In this document: positions 10,844 to 17,308 of the stretch, piece by piece
How positions within the stretch are numbered: position 1 is the stretch's first letter
Layout of the letters: each line of letters begins with the position of its first letter
NCBI GenBank assembly: GCA_934650975.1
Contig: CAKUFW010000034.1
Coordinates: 1 to 19,452 of the forward strand
Length of the DNA stretch: 19,452 nt
Source of the DNA: an uncultured Collinsella sp.
Lineage (GTDB): Bacteria; Actinomycetota; Coriobacteriia; Coriobacteriales; Coriobacteriaceae
Reading direction: 5' to 3'
Notes under the pieces: model-generated
What the model saw: the letters and a program-made list of their open reading frames with translations, nothing else
Told to the model about the DNA's origin: nothing
Databases searched by the model: none
Made by a program: the position numbers and the translations under genes

Positions 10844-12793
10844 CTAGAAGGCGCAGGCCACTTTGTAGCCGTCGCCGATGGCGTCGCGGATGTTGCCGCA
10901 CTTGTTGGCGTCGCCCAGCACGTGGGTGGTAACGCCGGCAGCTGCCAGGTCGTCGGCGAGCTTAGTGTTGGGACGGTAGCCCATGGCGAGCACCAGCGTA
11001 TCCGCGCCCGTGATGGTGTGGATCTCGCCGTCCTTCTCGTAGCTGATAGTGTCCTCGGTGATCTCGGTCACCTTGGCCTCGGTCAGCACATGGACGCCCT
11101 TGGAGAGCATGCGCGTGATGAGCACCGCGCGGCCGGCGCCGCCCTCGTTGGCGGCGAGGGTCTTGGTCATCTCGATGACGGTGACGTCGCGGTTGGCCGG
11201 CGACAGGTCGTTGACCAGCGGAGCCAGATAGTCTGCCGTCTCGCAGCCGACAGTGCCGCCGCCCACGATGACGATCTTCTTGCCCGGGAAGGCGTTGCCG
11301 CCCAGCAGGTCGTCAGCCGTCATGACCTGCTTAAAGCCCTGCATAAAGGCCGGAGCGATGGGCTCGGCACCATAGGCCAGGACAACCTCGTAGCCGGCGT
11401 AGTCACGCTGAATGTCCTCGGCCGAAAGCTCGGTACCAAAGATGCACTTTACGCCGGCCTCGGCAAGACGACGATACTGGTACTTGATAACGCGGGTGAG
11501 CTCCTGCTTTGCCGGCGGAACAGCCGCGATGCGCATCTCGCCGCCCGGCTCGTCCTGCTTGTCCACGAGCACCACGTGGTGGCCACGCTTGGCGGCAATG
11601 AACGCCGCCTCCATGCCGGCGGGACCGGCGCCCACAACGAGCACGTTCTTGGCCTCGGCGGCAGGCTCGTAGCCGGCCTCGTCGCGCTCGACATCGGGGT
11701 TAACGGTGCAGGAGATGCGCTTGCCGAACATAATGCCGTTCAGGCAGCGCAGGCAGCCGATGCAGGGGCGAATCTCGTCGGCGTTGCCGGCAGCCGCCTT
11801 GTTGCAGAACTCGGCATCGCACAGGTTGGCGCGGCCCATCATGCAGATGTCGGCGGCGCCGTCCTCGATCAGTTCCTCGGCAATCCACGCCTCGTTAATG
11901 CGGCCGACCGTGGCGACGGGAATGTTGACGTGCTTTTTGATCTCGCGCGAGCAGGCGGCGTGCGAGGCCTGCTGGGTGCCGGCGGCGGGAATCGCGGAAC
12001 CGCGCTTGATGGTGGTGCCGCCCGAAACGTGGATCATATCGACACCGGCCTTCTCCAGGCGACGCGAGACATAGATCATGTCGTTGAGAGTCAGGCCGCC
12101 ATCGGTGTACTCGTCGCCCGAAATACGAACGTCGATGATGAAATCCTTGCCGCAGCGCTCGCGAATCTCGGCGATGACCTCGAGCAAGAAGCGCATGCGC
12201 GCGTCAAGCGAGCCGCCGTACTCGTCGGTACGCTTGTTGTAGAGCGGGGTCAAGAAGCCACCGAGCATACCGTGGGCGTGGGCAGCATGAACCTCGACGC
12301 CATCGACGCCGGCCTTCTGCATACGCACAGCAGCGTCGCCAAACTGGTGCGTGAGCTCGTGAATCTCGTCAACCGTGATGGGGCGCGGTGCCTCGCGAGC
12401 ATAGGACGGGCCCACGAAGGAAGGGGCGATCAGGCGCGGCGTGCCCGGGATGTTAAAGGCCATGTAGGCGGGGTGGAAGAGCTGCGGCATGATCTTGCAG
12501 CCGTACTCGTGCACGGCGGCGGCGAGCTTTTCCCAACCGGGAATGAACGTGTCGTCATAGCAGCACATATCGCCCGGCAGGTAGGTATAGGTGGGCTCGA
12601 CGGTCACGACCTCAGTGATGATGAGGCCCACGCCGCCCTTGGCACGAGCGCGGTAGTGATCGACCAGGTCGTCGGTCACATAGCCGTGGTCGGCCAGGTT
12701 GGTGGATACCGGCGGCATAAAGACGCGGTTCTTGACCTCGGTCGTACCAACCTTGATGGGGCTAAAGAGCATCGGATAGGCGGAGGACTCCAT
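10844..12793 (-). CDS. OYE-like NADH:flavin oxidoreductase / 2,4-dienoyl-CoA reductase family protein
   Basis: A 649-residue iron-sulfur flavoprotein. Residues 1-340 are the FMN-binding Old Yellow Enzyme TIM barrel (LFSPIKVGTTEVKNRVFMPP, VEVHAAHAHGMLGGFLTPLYNKRTDEYGGS and MMGRANLCD). A 4Fe-4S cysteine set CIGCLRC plus a later C (ISCTVNP) follows near 345-365. The last part has FAD and NAD(P) Rossmann motifs (NVLVVGAGPAGMEAAF and KIVIVGGGTVGCETADYL). This is the layout of FadH, trimethylamine dehydrogenase and BaiCD/BaiH-type enzymes, which reduce activated C=C bonds. The substrate is unknown. The ATG at 12793 has GAAAGGA nearby; the longer frame to 12952 runs into a hairpin. It is the last gene of the minus-strand array, after the GltD-like gene and a repeat. 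Confidence 0.87.
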   Translation of the reverse strand: MESSAYPMLFSPIKVGTTEVKNRVFMPPVSTNLADHGYVTDDLVDHYRARAKGGVGLIITEVVTVEPTYTYLPGDMCCYDDTFIPGWEKLAAAVHEYGCKIMPQLFHPAYMAFNIPGTPRLIAPSFVGPSYAREAPRPITVDEIHELTHQFGDAAVRMQKAGVDGVEVHAAHAHGMLGGFLTPLYNKRTDEYGGSLDARMRFLLEVIAEIRERCGKDFIIDVRISGDEYTDGGLTLNDMIYVSRRLEKAGVDMIHVSGGTTIKRGSAIPAAGTQQASHAACSREIKKHVNIPVATVGRINEAWIAEELIEDGAADICMMGRANLCDAEFCNKAAAGNADEIRPCIGCLRCLNGIMFGKRISCTVNPDVERDEAGYEPAAEAKNVLVVGAGPAGMEAAFIAAKRGHHVVLVDKQDEPGGEMRIAAVPPAKQELTRVIKYQYRRLAEAGVKCIFGTELSAEDIQRDYAGYEVVLAYGAEPIAPAFMQGFKQVMTADDLLGGNAFPGKKIVIVGGGTVGCETADYLAPLVNDLSPANRDVTVIEMTKTLAANEGGAGRAVLITRMLSKGVHVLTEAKVTEITEDTISYEKDGEIHTITGADTLVLAMGYRPNTKLADDLAAAGVTTHVLGDANKCGNIRDAIGDGYKVACAF

Positions 12794-12910
12794 ACAGGCT
12801 TCCTTTCGTTTGAGCCGCGTGGCGGCACTTGCTGATTCCCCTATCGTACCAGCAACCGCCCGGCGCACAGCCGCACGCACTCCCCGACCTTTTGCCCGAC
12901 CCACAAAAAA

Positions 12911-12974
12911 GTTGCGGTGGAATACGGAGCAATTGAGGCGTTTGACAGCCAAACAGTCCGTATTTCACCGCAAC
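12911..12974. repeat. TTGCGGTGAAATA hairpin repeat, copy 4
   Basis: GTTGCGGTGGAATACGGA (12911-12928) pairs with TCCGTATTTCACCGCAAC (12957-12974) with one G/T change that remains a wobble in one transcript. The inner part has a second GGC/GCC pairing. It ends 18 bp from the stop of the GltD-like gene on the minus strand. Confidence 0.7.
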
Positions 12975-12992
12975 TGATAAGGGTGGGATGGG

Positions 12993-14210
12993 TTAGAGGC
13001 CCAGGTAGGATGTCATGCCTTCGACGGCAAGCTTGGCGCCGGCCACGGCATGGACCACGGTAAGCGGACCGTTGACCACGTCGCCAGCGGCAAAGACGCC
13101 GGGCACGGTGGTCATGCCGTGCTCATCGACCGAAAGCAGGCCGCGATGGTCGGTCTCCAGGCCGCCCGTCGTAAGCACGAGCTTGTCCTTGGGCACCTGC
13201 GAGGCCGCAATGACGATGGTATCGGCCGCGGCATGGTCGAGCTCTTCCTCGTAGCCCACCACGTTGTTGTCCTCGTCGAAGATAGCCGTCTCGAACACGG
13301 GGCCGTTATCGTCGATAGCGCAGATGGCCTTGCCGCACACGATCTCGGCACCGTCGAGCTCGGTCAGCTCGACCTCGTCGTCAATTGCCGAGATGTGGCG
13401 CGAGCGGGCATACACGGTGACCTTGCGAGCGCCCGAGCGCAGCGCGGTACGGGCAACATCCATAGCGACGTTACCGGCGCCGATAACCGCCACGTTCTGC
13501 CCGATCGCCACACTTGTGGGGTCGACCAGATAGTCGATACCAAACAGCACGTTACCGCGCGACTCGCCGGGAATCCCCAGCTTGCGGGCACGCCAAGTGC
13601 CGGTGCCCACAAAGACCGCGTCATAACCGTCACGCAGCAGATCGTCGATATGCAGCGCGCCGCCGATGGTGGTCGAGGGACGCACGCGCACGCCGAGCGA
13701 GCACATCACGTGGCGGTACTTTTGCACCAGCGAGCGCGGCAGACGGAACTCGGGGATGCCGTACTCCAGCACACCGCCGATCTCGGGACGCTGCTCAAAC
13801 ACGGTAACGGCGCAACCCAGCTGGGCCATCTTAATCGCCACGGTAATACCGGCAGGACCCGAGCCGACCACAGCGACCTGCTTGCCGCACGACGGCGCAG
13901 GCGTCCACTCCTTGCGGTCGAGGTACGCCGTGGAGATATAGTTCTCGATGCTCGAAAAATGCACCGGCGTGCCTTTGCGACCCTGGATGCATGAACCCTC
14001 ACACTGGCCGGAATGGTTGCACACCATGGAGCAGACCGCGCTCATCGGGTTGTTCTGGAACAGCAGCTCGCCCGCTTCCTCCAGACGACGCTGCTTAAAC
14101 AGATCGATGACCTGCGGAATAGGCGTCTGCACCGGGCAGCCCTTGATCTGGCAGAACGCCCTTTTACAACCCAGGCAACGATTTGCTTCCTCGACAATGT
14201 GGATAGCCAC
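12993..14210 (-). CDS. GltD-like NAD(P)-dependent iron-sulfur flavoprotein
   Basis: A 405-residue protein of the glutamate synthase small-subunit family. The N-terminal ferredoxin-like domain has two cysteine sets, C12/C15/C20/C25 and C60/C64/C70/C74, which bind 4Fe-4S clusters. FAD binding is shown by VAVVGSGPAGITVA, NAD(P) binding by VAVIGAGNVAMDVA, and the C-terminal FAD motif by GVFAAGDVVNGP. The length is at the short end of the usual range. GltD-like proteins also act as electron-transfer partners for other enzymes (NfnB, PreT, HydN types). No GltB large subunit is near, so glutamate synthesis is unlikely; a reductase partner for the downstream OYE-like protein is a fair inference. The start is GTG at 14210, preceded by AGAGGGG. 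Confidence 0.87.
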   Translation of the reverse strand: MAIHIVEEANRCLGCKRAFCQIKGCPVQTPIPQVIDLFKQRRLEEAGELLFQNNPMSAVCSMVCNHSGQCEGSCIQGRKGTPVHFSSIENYISTAYLDRKEWTPAPSCGKQVAVVGSGPAGITVAIKMAQLGCAVTVFEQRPEIGGVLEYGIPEFRLPRSLVQKYRHVMCSLGVRVRPSTTIGGALHIDDLLRDGYDAVFVGTGTWRARKLGIPGESRGNVLFGIDYLVDPTSVAIGQNVAVIGAGNVAMDVARTALRSGARKVTVYARSRHISAIDDEVELTELDGAEIVCGKAICAIDDNGPVFETAIFDEDNNVVGYEEELDHAAADTIVIAASQVPKDKLVLTTGGLETDHRGLLSVDEHGMTTVPGVFAAGDVVNGPLTVVHAVAGAKLAVEGMTSYLGL

Positions 14211-14306
14211 GCGATTCCCCTCTGATTCGCATCAACACAATAGCGGGCAGTTCTAGATGCTGCCCAGTACCGGCAAGCCGGCCGCCCGTAGCGACCGTCT
14301 GCCACG

Positions 14307-15212
14307 CTACATCTCTCGATGTGCACCTTCGCAACGGGCAGACATGCGCTCAAGTGTCGTCAGGCAACCGGCCGCCGTCGCTGGCACGCTGTTCTCGACC
14401 ACACACGGAATGCCCGGACAGGCGGCAGCGGCCCAGGCAACGACGGGCTCAAAGTCATAACGGCCCGTCTCGCCCACGCCATGGCACACCAGACGCGAAC
14501 CCGTGCCATCGCACCAGCCGGCCTCGTCCTCGTTATCCACGACCTCAAAATCCTTAGCGTGCAGTACACGAATCTTGCTGCCGCACAGGTAAAGCATGTC
14601 CGACGTGATCTCCTGCGCTTCGCCGACAACGCTCGGATGCAGCAGCGACACCGGGTCGTAAATCACACCGAGCGCCGAGCTCGGCACACGCTCGAGCACC
14701 TCGCGGCAACGCTGGGGCGTGTTGACCGTCTCATTCCAGCCAGGCTCGATCAAAATCTGACCGCCCATTGCCTCGGCGCGACCACAGACATACTTGAGAC
14801 CCTCCACAAACGTATCGAGTGCCTCGTCGGTCATTCGGTCGTCCGCCACGACGTTCTGCACATTAGGGCGACCGGTCTCGGTGCCCACCGGGCAGCCACC
14901 GAGCATCTTGGCAAAGTTCAGGCATGCCTCGTACTCGGCAAAGTTGTCCATGAGCTGCTGGCGATCGGGGGTCGCCAGATTCTTATAACAGCCGAACACG
15001 GCGACCGAGGCGCCTGCCTCGTCGAGCACCGCGCGCAAGTGGTCGGCAAGCTCGCGCGTAAGGCCCAAGCGGTTGATGCCCATCGACTTATAGAGCACCT
15101 TGCTCGGCAGCTGAATGCACGAAAAGCCCAGCTCGCCTGCCATGCAAATGCGCTCCTCGACCGTTCCCTGCGGAAGGTCGTGCAGGCGCACGCCCGGAGT
15201 AATAGCCCCCAC
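14307..15212 (-). CDS. Xylose-isomerase-like TIM barrel sugar phosphate isomerase/epimerase
   Basis: A protein of about 301 residues from the AP-endonuclease-2/xylose-isomerase-like TIM-barrel family. Metal-ligand-type segments are visible: ILIEPGWNETVNTP with its glutamate, LGVIYDPVSLLHPSVV with Asp and His, IRVLHAKDFE with HxKD, and a late CVVENSVP glutamate. Members act as isomerases or epimerases on sugars and inositols, or in deoxy-sugar and uronate pathways; no specific substrate can be assigned. The frame is open to an ATG at 15260, which would overlap the GH105 gene by 47 bp. GTG at 15212, one base after the GH105 stop and with AAGGGA ten bases upstream, is the likely start, with GTG at 15221 also possible. 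The tight coupling implies a role with GH105 products. Confidence 0.8.
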   Translation of the reverse strand: MGAITPGVRLHDLPQGTVEERICMAGELGFSCIQLPSKVLYKSMGINRLGLTRELADHLRAVLDEAGASVAVFGCYKNLATPDRQQLMDNFAEYEACLNFAKMLGGCPVGTETGRPNVQNVVADDRMTDEALDTFVEGLKYVCGRAEAMGGQILIEPGWNETVNTPQRCREVLERVPSSALGVIYDPVSLLHPSVVGEAQEITSDMLYLCGSKIRVLHAKDFEVVDNEDEAGWCDGTGSRLVCHGVGETGRYDFEPVVAWAAAACPGIPCVVENSVPATAAGCLTTLERMSARCEGAHREM

Positions 15213-15213
15213 G

Positions 15214-16452
15214 CTATTCACATCCCTTGCAAGCGTTGATGCCCGGGGTGTATCCGCCAAACGGGTCCTCGATGGAGCACACGCCCGAGGGGGCCAGCGG
15301 GTCGCGCTTGCCGGCCAGCTTGTCGTGGTGCATGGTCTCGATATAGGCCAGCACCAGCGGCGCCACGCCCTTCGCGTCGTTTTTGACGATGGGCTCGCTC
15401 ATGTAGTAGCCAAAGGTGCCCTCGCGGTGCGTGGTGTTGCCCAGGCCCGCGACCAGGCAGATGTTGTCGAGTGCCAGCTGCCCATCATGCTCGGACAGGC
15501 AGGTCTCGCAGATGCCGTCGAAGGCGCGGCGGCCATGCTGGTAGTAGCGCTCGCCCAGCACGCCCAGGCGCACGCCCTTCATGATGGCGTTGGCAAAGAT
15601 GGCGCTGCCGCTCTCCTCCAGGTAGTTGGGAGCGATGTTGGGCAGGTTGATGACCTGGTGCCACATGCCGGTCTTCTCGTCCTGATACGGCAGCATGGCG
15701 TCGATCAGGTCGTGGAACATCTTGCGGATCTCGTCCTTCTCGGCCGACATCGAAGGCGGCATAAGCTCCCAGGTATCGATGAGCGCCATGGCAAACCAGC
15801 CCTCGGCACGCAGCCAGAAGTTGGCCGAAAGGCCGGTGACCGGATCGCACCAGAACTGCTTGCGGCTCGCGTCATAGGCGTGATAGTACAGACCGTTGAG
15901 CGGGTTGCGCATAAGGTCGTGCACGACCTGGAACATGTGGAAGCTGTCCGAGCAGGCGCGGCGGTTGTGGAAGCTCAGCTCGTACTGCATGTAGAACGGC
16001 TGCGCCATGTACATGCCGTCGAGCCAAATCTGGTTGGGGTAGACGGCCTTGTGCCAAAAGACGCCCTCTTTGGTGCGCGGCTGGGTCTCGAGCTGGCGAT
16101 AGATCGTGTCCATGGCGGCACGGTACTTGGGCTTGCCCACCAGGTCGTACAGCTTATAGAGGGTCTTGCCCGCGTTGACGTTGTCGAGGTTGTACTCCTC
16201 GGGGTTGTAATGCTTGATGGTGCCGTCTTCCTGGACAAAGAAGTCGATATAGTCGTCGGCGAAGGTCAGGTAGCGCTGCTCACCCGTGATCTCGTACAGC
16301 TCGATGAGCGCCTTGATCATGCAGCCATCGATGTAGTTCCAGGTGTTCTCCTTGCCGGCACGGAGCTTTTCGATGTTCCAGGCCGGCGCCTGCGGCGTGG
16401 AAGTCTCGATCAACTGCTCGATGTAGCGGTCCAGAATCTGATTGCAACCCAT
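15214..16452 (-). CDS. GH105 unsaturated rhamnogalacturonyl / uronyl hydrolase
   Basis: A 412-residue (alpha/alpha)6-barrel hydrolase of the YteR/YesR type. The catalytic aspartate is D145 in WLDGMYMAQPF, equivalent to D143 of YteR. RAEGWFAMALID, EESGSAIFANAI and the N-terminal NTWNYIDGCMIKAL are other family landmarks. The enzyme removes the 4,5-unsaturated uronic acid from the non-reducing end of oligosaccharides made by pectin lyases, and the product opens to 4-deoxy-5-hexosulose-uronate, the DhuI substrate. No signal peptide is seen, so it acts in the cytoplasm on imported oligosaccharides. The ATG at 16452 has AGAGGGGA upstream. Two GTGAACGTTAAC sites lie in the gap before it, so it may be regulated together with kduD. 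The TIM-barrel gene is immediately downstream. Confidence 0.93.
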   Translation of the reverse strand: MGCNQILDRYIEQLIETSTPQAPAWNIEKLRAGKENTWNYIDGCMIKALIELYEITGEQRYLTFADDYIDFFVQEDGTIKHYNPEEYNLDNVNAGKTLYKLYDLVGKPKYRAAMDTIYRQLETQPRTKEGVFWHKAVYPNQIWLDGMYMAQPFYMQYELSFHNRRACSDSFHMFQVVHDLMRNPLNGLYYHAYDASRKQFWCDPVTGLSANFWLRAEGWFAMALIDTWELMPPSMSAEKDEIRKMFHDLIDAMLPYQDEKTGMWHQVINLPNIAPNYLEESGSAIFANAIMKGVRLGVLGERYYQHGRRAFDGICETCLSEHDGQLALDNICLVAGLGNTTHREGTFGYYMSEPIVKNDAKGVAPLVLAYIETMHHDKLAGKRDPLAPSGVCSIEDPFGGYTPGINACKGCE

Positions 16453-16478
16453 TGCTGTCCCCTCTGACGTTAATGATG

Positions 16479-16492
16479 GGTGAACGTTAACC
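16479..16492. promoter_or_regulatory. GTGAACGTTAAC-type operator proximal to GH105
   Basis: GGTGAACGTTAACC is palindromic except for one symmetric position and matches the GTGAACGTTCAC core found before kduD. It lies 27 bp upstream of the GH105 start. A minus-strand TACACT near 16500-16495 stands between this site and the next one and could be the -10 box. Confidence 0.55.
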
Positions 16493-16508
16493 TTAGTGTA
16501 ACGCGAAC

Positions 16509-16544
16509 GGGGAATGTAGGGTGAACGTTAACCCTACATTCCCC
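16509..16544. promoter_or_regulatory. Hairpin with operator at its centre, between the SGNH and GH105 genes
   Basis: GGGGAATGTAGGGT (16509-16522) and ACCCTACATTCCCC (16531-16544) are a perfect 14-bp inverted repeat. The centre of the repeat is GAACGTTA, so GGGTGAACGTTAACCC (16519-16534) is also an operator of the GTGAACGTTCAC type. The hairpin ends 16 bp from the SGNH stop, the usual place for the 3' hairpins of this window. One sequence may thus end one gene's message and regulate the next. Confidence 0.55.
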
Positions 16545-16559
16545 GCGAACGGCAGACTT

Positions 16560-17231
16560 TTAGCGGCAAACGGCAGCTAAGCCCGCGGCAATGCGATGCG
16601 CCAGGCGCTCATAGCCAGCCGGGCTGTAGTGCAGGCCGTCGGGCATATAGAGCTCGCGATGCTCCGGCAAAAACGGGCTGATGCCGCTCTGAGCGTACAG
16701 GTCGATCACCGGCACCGAGTAGCGGTCGCAAACCTCGAGCATCGCCTTCACGTACGCGCTCTGCGTCAGACCCAGATGGTTGAGCTCGTTGCTCGCCGGA
16801 ATATCCTTCTCGAGCTTGCCACTTGTCTTGCACGGCGTCATAAACACGAGCTTTGCCTGGGGCGAGCGCGCCGTGATGGTGCGGATCAGATAGCCGACCG
16901 CGCCATAGAACTCATGCACGTCGGTGCTGCCCAGCTCGCCGAGCGGCACGTTGCGGCTAAAGTCGTTGACGCCGCCAAAGACGACATAGACATCGGCCGC
17001 GTCATCGATACCGTCCAGACGCTCGACAAACGAATCGGTACGGTCCGCCTTAATGGCAATGCGCGAGCCCTTGATGCCATAGTTTTCGACGGTTGCACCG
17101 CCCAGCAGCGCGCCCAGGTGCGTGGTCCAGGAGATGTCGTTGCCGCCTGCGCCGCATCCGTTGTCGCCCCACGTGGTCGAATCGCCAAAGCAGCAGATGG
17201 TCGATTCGCTCAAGGTCTTCGTCGGTTTCAT
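16560..17231 (-). CDS. SGNH/GDSL-family esterase (possible pectin or rhamnogalacturonan acetylesterase)
   Basis: A 223-residue SGNH hydrolase with all four blocks: FGDSTTWG (block I, nucleophile Ser), NYGIKGSRI (block II, Gly), FGGVNDF (block III, Asn) and PDGLHYSPAG (block V, Asp and His). The length is normal. The family includes rhamnogalacturonan acetylesterases, and the position between the pectin methylesterase fusion and GH105 supports removal of acetyl groups from pectin oligosaccharides; this is inference. No signal peptide is present, so it is cytoplasmic. ATG at 17231 is preferred because AAGGAG is seven bases away; the ATG at 17237 is too close to that site. It is separated from the upstream gene by 77 bp and from GH105 by a hairpin/operator region. 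Confidence 0.88.
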   Translation of the reverse strand: MKPTKTLSESTICCFGDSTTWGDNGCGAGGNDISWTTHLGALLGGATVENYGIKGSRIAIKADRTDSFVERLDGIDDAADVYVVFGGVNDFSRNVPLGELGSTDVHEFYGAVGYLIRTITARSPQAKLVFMTPCKTSGKLEKDIPASNELNHLGLTQSAYVKAMLEVCDRYSVPVIDLYAQSGISPFLPEHRELYMPDGLHYSPAGYERLAHRIAAGLAAVCR

Positions 17232-17308
17232 GTTCATACTCCTTCCCGCCCAAACGGCGGTCTTTGCTCTTGTCAGTCATTATCGTTTGCTCGCGCTACG
17301 CCCATGGC

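Noticed and set aside
10922..12835. A 637-codon plus-strand frame opposite the OYE-like gene.
   Set aside because: The minus strand encodes an unmistakable iron-sulfur flavoprotein; the antisense frame has repetitive GDL/AGV composition typical of a shadow.
4479..13000. The repeated TTGCGGTGAAATA elements as a CRISPR array.
   Set aside because: The copies are kilobases apart, each is an inverted pair, and there are no regular spacers or cas genes.
12993..14210. The GltD-like gene as part of a glutamate synthase.
   Set aside because: No GltB large subunit is present; the neighbours are an OYE-like enzyme and pectin genes.
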